Source of the DNA: Streptomyces cyaneus
GTDB lineage: Bacteria; Actinomycetota; Actinomycetes; Streptomycetales; Streptomycetaceae
Direction: 5' to 3'
DNA length: 64,000 bases
NCBI RefSeq assembly: GCF_004028635.1
Contig: NZ_RQJW01000011.1
Coordinates: 186,001 to 250,000, forward strand
Shown here: piece by piece, positions 52,517 through 61,219 of the stretch
How positions within the stretch are numbered: the first letter of the stretch is position 1
How the letters are laid out: the number at the start of each line of letters is the position of its first letter
Position numbers and translations under genes: made by a program
The notes under the pieces: model-generated
The model's input: only the letters and a program-made list of their open reading frames with translations
Database searches by the model: none
What the model was told of the DNA's origin: nothing

Positions 52517-53817
52517 CGACCCTGATGTTCATCCTCGGCATAGTGCTGTTCGCGGTCGGGCTGCTCTTCTCGATCGCCTGGCACGAGCTGGGCCACCTGT
52601 CCACGGCCAAGCTGTTCGGCATCCGTGTGCCGCAGTACATGGTCGGCTTCGGCCCGACCATCTGGTCGCGGAACAAGGGCGAGACCGAGTACGGCATCAA
52701 GGCGATCCCGTTCGGCGGCTACATCCGCATGATCGGCATGTTCCCGCCGGGCCCCGACGGCCGCCTCGAAGCCCGCTCGACCTCGCCCTGGCGCGGCATG
52801 ATCGAGGATGCCCGCTCGGCCGCGTTCGAGGAGCTCAAGCCGGGTGACGAGACCCGCCTCTTCTACACGCGCAAGCCGTGGAAGCGGGTCATCGTGATGT
52901 TCGCGGGCCCGTTCATGAACCTGATCCTGGCCTTCGGCCTGTTCCTCACCGTGCTGATGGGCTTCGGCATACAGCAGCAGACCACCACCGTCAGCTCGGT
53001 CTCGCCGTGCGTCATCGCCCAGACCGAGAAGCGCGAGGAGTGCAAGGCGTCCGACGACAAGTCCCCGGCCGCGGCCGCGGGCATGAAGGCCGGCGACAAG
53101 ATCGTCTCCTTCGACGGGGTCAGGACCGAGGACTGGAACACCCTCTCCGACCTCATCCGCGACAGCGCGGGCAAGAACGTCTCGATCGTCGTGGACCGGG
53201 GTGGCCAGGAACTCACCCTGCACACGAAGATCGCCACCAACTGGGTCGTGAGGAAGGACGCCAGCGGGGCGTATGTCAAGGACGACTTCGTCCAGGCCGG
53301 CTTCCTCGGCTTCAGCGCGGCCACCGGCGTCGTCAAACAGGACTTCGGCGCCTCGGTGACCTGGATGGGCGACCGGGTCGGCGACGCCGTCGACTCCCTC
53401 GTCGCCCTGCCCTCCAAGATCCCCGCCCTGTGGGACGCGGCCTTCGGCGACGGCCCGCGCGAGCCGGACTCCCCGATGGGCATCGTCGGCGCGGCAAGGG
53501 TCAGCGGCGAGATCGCGACGCTGGACATCCCCGCCTCGCAGCAGCTGGCCACCTTCGTCTTCCTCCTGGCCGGCTTCAACCTCTCCCTGTTCCTCTTCAA
53601 CATGCTCCCGCTGCTGCCGCTCGACGGCGGCCACATCGCGGGCGCCCTGTGGGAGTCGCTGCGCCGCAACACGGCGAAGGTGCTGCGCCGCCCCGACCCG
53701 GGTCCGTTCGATGTGGCGAAGCTGATGCCGGTGGCGTACGTCGTCGCCGGAATCTTCATCTGCTTCACGCTTCTCGTACTGGTCGCGGACGTGGTTAACC
53801 CGGTCAGAATCTCCTAG
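52513..53817 (+). CDS. Site-2 intramembrane zinc metalloprotease (RseP/MmpL-type)
   Basis: 434 residues. HELGH (His24, Glu25, His28) lies in the first membrane segment. A PDZ domain (about residues 175-265) and the second active-site segment NMLPLLPLDGGH near the C-terminus follow. It should cleave transmembrane segments of regulators such as anti-sigma factors. The start overlaps the dxr stop (ATGA), a conserved pairing. The client is unknown. Confidence 0.92.
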   Translation: MTTLMFILGIVLFAVGLLFSIAWHELGHLSTAKLFGIRVPQYMVGFGPTIWSRNKGETEYGIKAIPFGGYIRMIGMFPPGPDGRLEARSTSPWRGMIEDARSAAFEELKPGDETRLFYTRKPWKRVIVMFAGPFMNLILAFGLFLTVLMGFGIQQQTTTVSSVSPCVIAQTEKREECKASDDKSPAAAAGMKAGDKIVSFDGVRTEDWNTLSDLIRDSAGKNVSIVVDRGGQELTLHTKIATNWVVRKDASGAYVKDDFVQAGFLGFSAATGVVKQDFGASVTWMGDRVGDAVDSLVALPSKIPALWDAAFGDGPREPDSPMGIVGAARVSGEIATLDIPASQQLATFVFLLAGFNLSLFLFNMLPLLPLDGGHIAGALWESLRRNTAKVLRRPDPGPFDVAKLMPVAYVVAGIFICFTLLVLVADVVNPVRIS

Positions 53818-53831
53818 TCATACGGTGTTCG

Positions 53832-53865
53832 AGGCGGCCCGGGATCGTATGTCCCGGGCCGCCTT
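53832..53865. terminator. Terminator after the site-2 protease
   Basis: AGGCGGCCCGGGA at 53832-53844 pairs with TCCCGGGCCGCCT at 53852-53864, with a 7-base loop. It lies 14 bases past the stop, so ispG probably has its own promoter. Confidence 0.85.
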
Positions 53866-53986
53866 CCATTGAGTGGGTTTACGGACCGTGATGTGCTGGG
53901 GCCTGCCGCGGTGCCGTAATCTCGAAGTCTGGAGCCCGCTGCTGACGGGACCGGACCTTGATCCACGACTTGGGGTTGCACAGCAG

Positions 53987-55144
53987 ATGACTGCGATTTC
54001 TCTCGGCATGCCGTCCGTTCCGACCAGGGTTGCCGAGCGCCGCCAGAGCAGGCAGATCCAGGTCGGCTCCGTGGCGGTCGGTGGGGACGCACCGGTCTCG
54101 GTCCAGTCGATGACGACGACCCGTACGTCCGACATCGGCGCCACCTTGCAGCAGATCGCCGAGCTCACGGCGTCCGGCTGCCAGATCGTGCGCGTGGCCT
54201 GCCCGACGCAGGACGACGCCGACGCCCTCTCGACCATCGCCCGCAAGTCCCAGATCCCGGTGATCGCCGACATCCACTTCCAGCCGAAGTACGTCTTCGC
54301 GGCGATCGAGGCGGGTTGCGCGGCCGTACGCGTGAACCCCGGCAACATCAAGCAGTTCGACGACAAGGTCAAGGAGATCGCGCGGGCCGCCAAGGACCAC
54401 GGCACCCCGATCCGCATCGGCGTCAACGCCGGCTCGCTCGACCGACGCCTGCTCCAGAAGTACGGCAAGGCGACGCCCGAGGCCCTGGTCGAGTCGGCCC
54501 TGTGGGAGGCGTCCCTCTTCGAGGAGCACGACTTCCGGGACATCAAGATCTCGGTCAAGCACAACGACCCGGTCGTCATGATCGAGGCGTACAAGCAGCT
54601 GGCCGCCCAGTGCGACTACCCCCTCCACCTCGGTGTGACGGAGGCGGGCCCGGCCTTCCAGGGCACGATCAAGTCGGCCGTGGCCTTCGGTGCCCTCCTC
54701 TCCCAGGGCATCGGCGACACGATCCGGGTCTCCCTCTCGGCCCCGCCGGTCGAGGAGGTCAAGGTCGGCAACCAGATCCTGGAGTCCCTGAACCTCAAGC
54801 AGCGCGGCCTGGAGATCGTCTCCTGCCCGTCCTGCGGGCGCGCCCAGGTCGACGTCTACAAGCTGGCCGAGGAGGTCACGGCGGGCCTGACCGGCATGGA
54901 GGTCCCCCTCCGCGTCGCCGTCATGGGCTGCGTCGTCAACGGTCCCGGTGAGGCCCGCGAGGCCGACCTCGGCGTCGCCTCCGGCAACGGCAAGGGGCAG
55001 ATCTTCGTCAAGGGCGAGGTCATCAAGACCGTCCCCGAGTCGAAGATCGTCGAGACCCTCATCGAGGAGGCCATGAAGCTGGCGGAGCAGATGGAGGCGG
55101 ACGGCGTGACGAGCGGCGAGCCTTCGGTTTCGGTTGCGGGCTGA
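53987..55144 (+). CDS. ispG: 4-hydroxy-3-methylbut-2-enyl diphosphate synthase (flavodoxin)
   Basis: 385 residues. N-terminal VGSVAVGGDAPVSVQSMTTT and RVACPTQDDADAL segments. The three cluster Cys are in CPSCGR and MGCVVNGPGE. The enzyme reduces MEcPP to HMBPP in the isoprenoid pathway. I start at ATG 53987; the reading frame stays open further upstream to 53873 but that part is not family-like. Confidence 0.95.
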   Translation: MTAISLGMPSVPTRVAERRQSRQIQVGSVAVGGDAPVSVQSMTTTRTSDIGATLQQIAELTASGCQIVRVACPTQDDADALSTIARKSQIPVIADIHFQPKYVFAAIEAGCAAVRVNPGNIKQFDDKVKEIARAAKDHGTPIRIGVNAGSLDRRLLQKYGKATPEALVESALWEASLFEEHDFRDIKISVKHNDPVVMIEAYKQLAAQCDYPLHLGVTEAGPAFQGTIKSAVAFGALLSQGIGDTIRVSLSAPPVEEVKVGNQILESLNLKQRGLEIVSCPSCGRAQVDVYKLAEEVTAGLTGMEVPLRVAVMGCVVNGPGEAREADLGVASGNGKGQIFVKGEVIKTVPESKIVETLIEEAMKLAEQMEADGVTSGEPSVSVAG

Positions 55145-55166
55145 GGAAGCGTCGGGCATCGGCGGA

Positions 55167-55358
55167 GTTTTCTTCGCCCCCGCCAGGGGGCTCCGCCCCC
55201 TGGACCCCCGCTCCTCAAACGCCGGAGGGGCTGATTTCAGCCAGGGGGCTTCACCTCTCAGCGCCGGCCGGCATCATCCAGCCCGTCCGGCGTTTGAGGA
55301 CGAGGCCCCTTCAGGGCCGAAGCGGGGGTCTGGGGGCGGCAGCCCCCAGGGGCGGGAC
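55167..55358. repeat. Dispersed palindromic repeat, family A copy 3 (inverted)
   Basis: About 190 bases in the opposite orientation to copies 1 and 2. Like copy 1 it carries the central segment with GCCGGCGCTGAGAGGTGAAGCC on its reverse strand (22 bases; first 20 are GCCGGCGCTGAGAGGTGAAG). It starts about 22 bases after the ispG stop and may terminate it. It lies in a 324-base gap; the rest (55359-55468) is the leader of the next gene. Confidence 0.82.
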
Positions 55359-55468
55359 TGCAGCCGACGGTCACCCCTCAATTGGCGCCAACCTCCACAG
55401 GGCGGCGTGGCTCAGCTTCCGCAGGTACAGTGCGGGGATCAGCAGAACCCCAGCGTGAGGCCCCGTAC

Positions 55469-56317
55469 GTGTTGACCCAGACCACCTCACGGGTGCTCGA
55501 ACCGAGCGACCTGGACGCCGCGCTCGCCGTCCTCGACCGCGAGCCGGTCGCGAACGCCTTCGTGACGTCCCGCGTCCAGATCGCCGGCCTCGACCCGTGG
55601 CGTCTCGGCGGCGAGATGTGGGGCTGGTACGAGGGCGGCATGCTGACGTCCCTGTGCTACGCGGGCGCCAACCTCGTCCCGATCTGCGCCACCCCCCGAG
55701 CGGTACGGGCCTTCGCCGACCGCGCTCGGCGCGCGGGCCGCCGCTGCTCCTCCATCGTCGGCCCCGCCGATTCCACCGCCCAGCTGTGGCGCCTGCTGGA
55801 GCCCAGTTGGGGCCCGGCCCGCGAGGTCCGCGGCCACCAGCCCCTCATGGTCACCGACCGCATGCCGACCGACATCAACCCGGATCCGTACGTCCGCCGC
55901 ATCCGCAAGGACGAGATGGAGACGATCATGCCGGCGTGCGTGGCGATGTTCACCGAGGAGGTCGGTGTATCGCCGCTGGCGGGTGACGGCGGGCTGCTCT
56001 ACCAGGCCCGGGTCGCCGAACTCGTCGGCTCCGGCCGCTCCTTCGCGCGCCTCGACCAGAACGGCAAGGTCGTCTTCAAGGCGGAGATCGGCGCGGCGAC
56101 GGACCGGGCCTGCCAGATCCAGGGCGTGTGGGTGGCCCCCGAGTACCGGGGCCAGGGCCTCGCCGCCCCGGGCATGGCGGCGGTACTGCGCTACGCCCTC
56201 GCGGACGTCGCCCCGGTGGTCAGCCTGTACGTGAACGACTTCAACACGGCGGCGCGGCGGACCTACACCAGGGTGGGCTTCCAAGAGGTCGGCGCCTTCA
56301 TGAGCGTCCTGTTCTGA
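55469..56317 (+). CDS. GNAT-family acetyltransferase with N-terminal DUF4081 domain
   Basis: 282 residues from GTG 55469, with GTGAGG 8 bases upstream. The N-terminal DUF4081 domain spans about residues 1-130. The C-terminal GNAT domain has the acetyl-CoA-binding segment GVWVAPEYRGQGLAAPGMAAVL followed by LYVNDFNTAARRTY. Substrate unknown. The gene lies between ispG and proS. Confidence 0.87.
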   Translation: MLTQTTSRVLEPSDLDAALAVLDREPVANAFVTSRVQIAGLDPWRLGGEMWGWYEGGMLTSLCYAGANLVPICATPRAVRAFADRARRAGRRCSSIVGPADSTAQLWRLLEPSWGPAREVRGHQPLMVTDRMPTDINPDPYVRRIRKDEMETIMPACVAMFTEEVGVSPLAGDGGLLYQARVAELVGSGRSFARLDQNGKVVFKAEIGAATDRACQIQGVWVAPEYRGQGLAAPGMAAVLRYALADVAPVVSLYVNDFNTAARRTYTRVGFQEVGAFMSVLF

Positions 56318-56330
56318 AGCCTTCTGAAGC

Positions 56331-56402
56331 CCCCCAAAGGGCGCGGGCTGTTTTCGATATGCGGCTCCGCCGCGTGGGCGAGCAACCACGCACAAGCCGC
56401 AC
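56331..56402. repeat. Dispersed repeat, family B copy 3
   Basis: Element beginning CCCCCCAAAGGGCGCGGGCTG and containing ATGCGGCTCCGCCGCGTGG, which forms a hairpin, then a tail of the AAGCCGCACCCG type. It lies between two acetyltransferase genes and overlaps the upstream region of the second. Confidence 0.6.
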
Positions 56403-56439
56403 CCGGAACACGGCGCGAACCCCCCTGTAGGCTCCCCAC

Positions 56440-57006
56440 ATGCGCCTTCCCGGTCACGGACACCGCCGCCAACCCGACGACATCGTGATCGCCCCCCTGG
56501 ACCTGCCGGCCCGCGTCGACGAGGCCCTGGCCGTCCAAGCCGTTGCCTTCGGCCTCGGCCCCGACGAAGTCGCCGTACGCCGCCAGATCGTCCTGCGCCA
56601 CATGACCTACCCGGGAGCAAGGGCCCTCGGCGCCACCGTGGCCGAGCGCCTCGTCGGATTCGTCTACGGCATGCCCAACGACCGCTCCCACTGGTGGTCC
56701 ACCGTCGTCGAGCCCTACCTCCGAGCCCAGGGCCACGACGACTGGCTCGACAACTCCTTCGTCATCACGGAACTCCACGTTCACCCCCGCTACCAGAACC
56801 GGGGCGTAGGACGCTCCCTGATCACCACGATCACCGACGGTGCCATCGAACCCCGCTCGATCCTCTCGGCGATCGACATCGAAAGCCCGGCCCGCGGCCT
56901 CTACCGCTCCCTCGGCTACCAGGACCTCGCCCGCCAGGTCCTCTTCCCCAGCGCCCCCAAGCCGTACGCCGTGATGGGCGCCCCACTCCCGCTCCGCCGC
57001 CGGTAG
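56440..57006 (+). CDS. GNAT-family acetyltransferase
   Basis: 188 residues. The acetyl-CoA-binding loop is VHPRYQNRGVGRSLI, and the C-terminal part SPARGLYRSLGYQDL is typical. A TAGGCT -10-like box at 56425-56430 ends 9 bases before the ATG, so the mRNA is probably leaderless. Unrelated in its N-terminus to the previous acetyltransferase. Substrate unknown. Confidence 0.82.
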   Translation: MRLPGHGHRRQPDDIVIAPLDLPARVDEALAVQAVAFGLGPDEVAVRRQIVLRHMTYPGARALGATVAERLVGFVYGMPNDRSHWWSTVVEPYLRAQGHDDWLDNSFVITELHVHPRYQNRGVGRSLITTITDGAIEPRSILSAIDIESPARGLYRSLGYQDLARQVLFPSAPKPYAVMGAPLPLRRR

Positions 57007-57094
57007 GGGCAAGCCGCCGTTAACCGATTTCCACCGCCCCGTACCCCCCGGCTAACCTCCTGCCATAACCCAAACCAGCAGGAGTACGAGAACC

Positions 57095-58798
57095 ATGGCG
57101 AACGCACCGGTCCAGCGCATGTCCCAGTTGATGGCGAAGACGCTGCGCGACGACCCGGCGGACGCCGAGGTCCTCAGCCACAAGCTGCTCGTCCGGGCCG
57201 GCTACGTCCGCCGCACGGCGGCCGGCATCTGGTCCTGGCTGCCCCTCGGCAAGCGGGTCCTCGCCAACGTGGAGCGCATCGTCCGCGAGGAGATGGACGC
57301 GATCGGCGCCCAGGAGGTGCTGCTCCCCGCGCTGCTGCCGCGTGAGCCGTACGACGCGACCGGCCGCTGGGACGAGTACGGCCAGGAGCTCTTCCGGCTC
57401 AAGGACCGCAAGGGCGGCGACTACCTGCTCGGCCCCACCCACGAGGAGATCTTCACCCTGCTGGTGAAGGACCAGGCGTCCTCCTACAAGGACCTGCCGG
57501 TCATCCTCTACCAGATCCAGCACAAGTACCGTGACGAGGCCCGCCCGCGGGCCGGCATCCTGCGCGGCCGCGAGTTCCTGATGAAGGACTCCTACTCCTT
57601 CGACACCGAGGACGAGGGCCTCGCGAAGTCCTACGCCCTGCACCGCGAGGCGTACCAGAAGATCTTCGCGCGCCTAGGCCTCGACTACCGCATCTGCGCC
57701 GCCACCGCCGGCGCGATGGGCGGCTCCAAGTCGGAGGAGTTCCTCGCCCCGGCCGGCGCCGGTGAGGACACCTTCGCGGACTGCCCGAACTGCGACTTCG
57801 CGGCCAACACCGAGGCGATCACATACGAGCTGAAGCCGGTGGACGCCGACGGCGTGGCCGCGCTCGAGGAGATCCCCACCCCGGACACCCCGACCATCGA
57901 GACCCTCGCCGCCCACCTCGGCGTCCCCGCCTCCGCCACCCTCAAGAACCTCCTGGTGAAGGTCGACGGCGAGATCGTGGCGGTCGGCGTCCCCGGTGAC
58001 CGCGAAGTCGACATGGACAAGGTCGAGGCCCACTTCGCCCCGGCCGTCGTCGAGATGGTCACCGAGGCGGACTTCGCGGGCCGCCCCGACCTGGTGCGTG
58101 GCTACGTCGGCCCGCAGGGACTGGGCGAGAAGGTCAAGTACATCGCCGACCCGCGCGTGGCCCCCGGCACCTCCTGGATCACCGGCGCCAACAGGGACGC
58201 CACCCACGCCAAGAACGTCGTCGCGGGCCGTGACTTCGAGGTCGGCGAGTACGTCGACGTCGTGGTCGTGCAGGAGGGCGACCCCTGCCCGAACTGCGGC
58301 ACCGGCCTCAAGCTCGACCGCGCCATCGAGATCGGCCACATCTTCCAGCTGGGCCGCAAGTACGCCGACGCCCTCAAGCTCGACGTCCTCGGCCAGAACG
58401 GCAAGCCGGTCCGCGTCACCATGGGCTCCTACGGCGTCGGCGTCTCCCGCGCGGTCGCGGCCCTCGCCGAGCAGACCGCCGACGACAAGGGCCTGTGCTG
58501 GCCGGCCGAGGTCGCCCCGGCCGACGTCCACGTGGTCGCCGCGGGCAAGGCCCTGCAGACCGAACTCGCCCTGGACGTCTCCGAGAAGCTGTCCGCGGCC
58601 GGCCTGCGCGTCCTGTGCGACGACCGGGCGGGCGTCTCGCCGGGCGTGAAGTTCACCGACTCGGAGCTGATCGGCGTACCGCAGATCCTGGTGGCCGGGC
58701 GGCGCGCGGCCGAGGGTGTCGTCGAGCTCAAGGACCGCAGGACCGGTGAGCGCGAGGAGCTGACGGTGGACGAGGCGATCGCCCGCCTCACCGCATAA
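57095..58798 (+). CDS. proS: Prolyl-tRNA synthetase, bacterial type
   Basis: 567 residues. Class II motifs: motif 1 region near the N-terminus, motif 2 around RPRAGILRGREFLMKDSYSF, motif 3 MGSYGVGVSRAVAAL. The bacterial insertion (editing) domain lies in the middle (about 225-390), followed by an anticodon-binding domain. It charges tRNA-Pro. AGGAG lies upstream of the ATG. Confidence 0.96.
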   Translation: MANAPVQRMSQLMAKTLRDDPADAEVLSHKLLVRAGYVRRTAAGIWSWLPLGKRVLANVERIVREEMDAIGAQEVLLPALLPREPYDATGRWDEYGQELFRLKDRKGGDYLLGPTHEEIFTLLVKDQASSYKDLPVILYQIQHKYRDEARPRAGILRGREFLMKDSYSFDTEDEGLAKSYALHREAYQKIFARLGLDYRICAATAGAMGGSKSEEFLAPAGAGEDTFADCPNCDFAANTEAITYELKPVDADGVAALEEIPTPDTPTIETLAAHLGVPASATLKNLLVKVDGEIVAVGVPGDREVDMDKVEAHFAPAVVEMVTEADFAGRPDLVRGYVGPQGLGEKVKYIADPRVAPGTSWITGANRDATHAKNVVAGRDFEVGEYVDVVVVQEGDPCPNCGTGLKLDRAIEIGHIFQLGRKYADALKLDVLGQNGKPVRVTMGSYGVGVSRAVAALAEQTADDKGLCWPAEVAPADVHVVAAGKALQTELALDVSEKLSAAGLRVLCDDRAGVSPGVKFTDSELIGVPQILVAGRRAAEGVVELKDRRTGEREELTVDEAIARLTA

Positions 58799-58822
58799 AG
58801 GATCTCCCAAGGGTTCACTCGG

Positions 58823-58876
58823 GCCGTTCCCCGACCGTAGGACGTGACACCGCGTCACTGCGGAGGGGAACGGCCT
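58823..58876. terminator. Terminator after proS
   Basis: GGCCGTTCCCC (58823-58833) pairs with GGGGAACGGCC (58866-58876). The loop holds a smaller GTGAC-ACCGC-GTCAC hairpin. It lies 24 bases after the stop. Confidence 0.65.
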
Positions 58877-58950
58877 TGAGAACCAGGGAACGGCAGCCCA
58901 ACTCGCCCTGGGTTCTGTCCCGTGTCGGCCTTGAAACTGACGGCGAGGGC

Positions 58951-59007
58951 AACCCCCTAAGGGGCGCGGGGAACTGCGCGACAAGCCCCCACCCGCCCGC
59001 AGCCAAG
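58951..59007. repeat. Dispersed repeat, family B copy 2
   Basis: CCCCCTAAGGGGCGCGGGGAACTGCGCGAC followed by a CCCGCCCGCAGCC tail (longest identical run to copy 1 is its complement GCGCAGTTCCCCGCGCC). It is inverted relative to copy 1 and lies between proS and the convergent kinase-fold gene. Confidence 0.7.
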
Positions 59008-59017
59008 ACACAACCCG

Positions 59018-59926
59018 TCAAAGCCACCCGGCAAACTCCAGCAACAACTCGGCATCCTTGGCCCGCCCGACCCTGAGCGCCCGCACCCCCGACTCCACGG
59101 CCCGGAACAACGTCCACCCCCGAAGCCGTTCCTGATCCACCTCCAACGACTCCGCAAGCCGCTTCACCCGCCGCCGCGTAGTCGCCGCCCCCGACGGCGA
59201 AGCAATCAGATCCTCCACCCGATCCCGCACCAGCCGCGCCAGATCGAACGCACACTCGCCCACCACCGGATCCGGCCCCACCGCCAACCACGGCATCCGC
59301 TCCCCGGCCAGCACCTTGCTCTGCCGAAACGTCCCATGCAGCAACCGCCGCTCAGGCGGCGCAACCAACAGCTCCTCGCGTGCGGCAAGCGCGGCATCGA
59401 CCAGCACCGCCACCTCGGCTTCCGCCGACGCAGTCGCGCGCATCGCCTCCGCCTGCCGCCCGGTCCGTTCGGCCACCGTCTCGAAGGGGTGCGCGCCTTC
59501 GCCGCCAGGTGGCTCGACCCACAGCCGCCGCAACGTCCCCGCCGCCTCCAGCAGTGCCTTCGCCTCCGGCAACGACCGCACCGACAGATCCGGATGCAGC
59601 CGCTCCAGCAGCAGCACACCCTCGGTCGTGAAGGGCTCCAGCAGCTGTACGGCGCCCAGACCGCCCCAGTGCGCGAGCGCGGCCCGCTCGCTCTCCGGAC
59701 GGGCCCGGGGCGGGGCCAACTTCAGCACGGCGGGGGCCCCGTCAGGGCGCCGCACCAGTACCACCAGGCTGCTGCGGCCGCCCGGCATCTGCACCCGATC
59801 AACGGTCAACTCGCGTAGCGCGACGGCTTGGTGGGCCGCCTCCGGCAGCTTCTCCAACCAGTCGTCACCGTCCGGTGCCGTCTCACCGAGCGCCCTGACC
59901 AGACGCTGCGGCGGTTCGAAAGCCAT
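59018..59926 (-). CDS. Predicted pseudokinase of the aminoglycoside/hydroxyurea phosphotransferase fold
   Basis: 302 residues, full length for the family. The ATP-binding Lys is kept (VLKL, Lys69). Active enzymes carry a HGDxxxxN motif followed by IDP. Here the first reads HGTFRQSK (Asp to Thr199, Asn to Lys204) and the second VGP (metal Asp to Gly217). The surrounding PWLAVGPDPVVGECAFDLARL still fits the family. It should therefore not phosphorylate by the normal mechanism. The reading frame is intact, so this is not a decayed gene. Last gene of a minus-strand unit with the DUF4439 protein (36-base gap) and the lipoprotein. Confidence 0.85.
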   Translation of the reverse strand: MAFEPPQRLVRALGETAPDGDDWLEKLPEAAHQAVALRELTVDRVQMPGGRSSLVVLVRRPDGAPAVLKLAPPRARPESERAALAHWGGLGAVQLLEPFTTEGVLLLERLHPDLSVRSLPEAKALLEAAGTLRRLWVEPPGGEGAHPFETVAERTGRQAEAMRATASAEAEVAVLVDAALAAREELLVAPPERRLLHGTFRQSKVLAGERMPWLAVGPDPVVGECAFDLARLVRDRVEDLIASPSGAATTRRRVKRLAESLEVDQERLRGWTLFRAVESGVRALRVGRAKDAELLLEFAGWL

Positions 59927-59962
59927 GCGCGAGTGGTTCCCTTCCGGTACTCCCGTTACGTG

Positions 59963-60433
59963 TCACGCGGTCGGCGTCGCCGACGCGGTGGCCGCCCGTT
60001 CGGCGAGCCCAGGGAAGGCTACGCTCTCGCCCCGCCAGCGCACCGCCCGCACCGCGGCCTCCCGCAGCGCCTCGGCGGCCGTACCCCGCAGCTCGCCCTC
60101 GGTTGCCCGCACCAGGTCGGAGTACACCCCGGCCACCCGGTCCTCCAGTTCGGCGGCGAACAGGACGGCCGCGGCCGAGTCCTGCACCGGGAACGGGAGC
60201 GCGTACGCGGCGCTCGCGGCGGCCGGCTCGGCGCCCAGGTCGCGCACCTCGCGCGCCAGCGCGTCCCGCCGCGCCCGGTGCGCGTCGTACGCCGAGCGTG
60301 CCTCGGTGCGCCGTTCCTCGCGGATCCGGCCGCCGACGACGCCGTATCCGTACACCGCCGCGTGCTCGGCGGCGAGCGCCGCCTGGAGCGCCGTCAGCTG
60401 CTGCTTCCTTTGCTGCTTCGTCGCCTCGCTCAC
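59963..60433 (-). CDS. Ferritin-like DUF4439 protein
   Basis: 156 residues, nearly all helical. A four-helix-bundle pattern with acidic/His positions in helix 1 (AAEHAAVYGY, Glu23 and His24) and helix 3 (FAAELEDRVAGVY). The family is named ferritin-like, but metal binding is not shown. GGAGGGG precedes the GTG, which overlaps the lipoprotein stop (GTGA). Confidence 0.83.
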   Translation of the reverse strand: MSEATKQQRKQQLTALQAALAAEHAAVYGYGVVGGRIREERRTEARSAYDAHRARRDALAREVRDLGAEPAAASAAYALPFPVQDSAAAVLFAAELEDRVAGVYSDLVRATEGELRGTAAEALREAAVRAVRWRGESVAFPGLAERAATASATPTA

Positions 60434-60987
60434 TTGGTCCCCTCCGTCAGCAGATACGCGTGCGCGGCCCCGGCCGCGGCCACCGAGGCCAGCAGTCGCG
60501 CCAACTCGCCCGGCACGTCCAGCAGCGCCTTGGCCCGCCGGTCCGCGAGCGCCCGCTCGGCGGCGGCGAGGTCGGCGAGGGCCTCCTTCTCGTCGAGCGG
60601 CACGGCGGCCGACGGCGAACCGGAAGGTGACGGCGAACCGGACGGTGCCTCCGAGGGCGCCCGGGAAGGTGACGCACTGTCGGAGACCTTCCGGCCACCC
60701 CCGAACGTCTCCACATGCCGCGCTGCCTCCGCCCGCAACGGCCCCACCAGTTCCGCAACCGCAGGATGGGCGGCGAGCACCGCGTCGTACCGCTCGACGA
60801 GCCCCTCGCTGTCCCGCGCCGCACGCGCGCGTGCCCGCTCGGCGACGGACGGGCTGCCGCTCGTGGCGCCGTCCGAGTCCTCGGACCCGGAGGAGCAGCC
60901 GACCAGCAGGGCGGCCCCGGCGGCAGAGGCGAGCAACGTTCTTCTGCGCGGCCCCGAGAGGGAGCGCGGCGGCGAGGGGTACGGCAC
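60430..60987 (-). CDS. Lipoprotein of unknown function, partner of DUF4439
   Basis: 185 residues. An RRRTLLAS signal with a lipobox (LVGC, about Cys31) marks an exported lipoprotein. A Ser/Pro/Gly-rich linker (about residues 105-130) separates two helical parts. GAGGA lies 10 bases before the GTG. Its 3' end overlaps the DUF4439 gene by 4 bases, so the pair is probably translationally coupled and works together. Confidence 0.8.
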   Translation of the reverse strand: MPYPSPPRSLSGPRRRTLLASAAGAALLVGCSSGSEDSDGATSGSPSVAERARARAARDSEGLVERYDAVLAAHPAVAELVGPLRAEAARHVETFGGGRKVSDSASPSRAPSEAPSGSPSPSGSPSAAVPLDEKEALADLAAAERALADRRAKALLDVPGELARLLASVAAAGAAHAYLLTEGTK

Positions 60988-61219
60988 GGCAGACGTCCTC
61001 GGGGAACTCGTACGCAGCAGCTACGACAGCGGCTACGAAGGCAGCTACGAAAATCAGCGGGCCGCAGGCCCGTGATCACCGTACCCGCGCGACCGGACGG
61101 CACCACTCATCGGCACCGCCCGCGCCCAGGTGGACGGCAACAGCCCTCGCGACCGGATACCCTTTGACCAGACACGCGACCCATCCCACAACAGCACACG
61201 CGGCCGAGGAGTCACCCGG

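Noticed and set aside
52324..53817. Longer start for the site-2 protease inside dxr
   Set aside because: It would add 63 residues overlapping dxr; the ATG at 52513 starts the protein right before the HELGH membrane segment and overlaps the dxr stop by four bases.
59018..59926. Aminoglycoside resistance phosphotransferase
   Set aside because: The catalytic Asp, the Asn and the metal Asp of the family are all replaced.
60447..61106. Alternative minus-strand frame overlapping the lipoprotein
   Set aside because: Arg/Pro/Ser-rich shadow frame without a signal or domain; the lipoprotein frame has a lipobox and a ribosome site.
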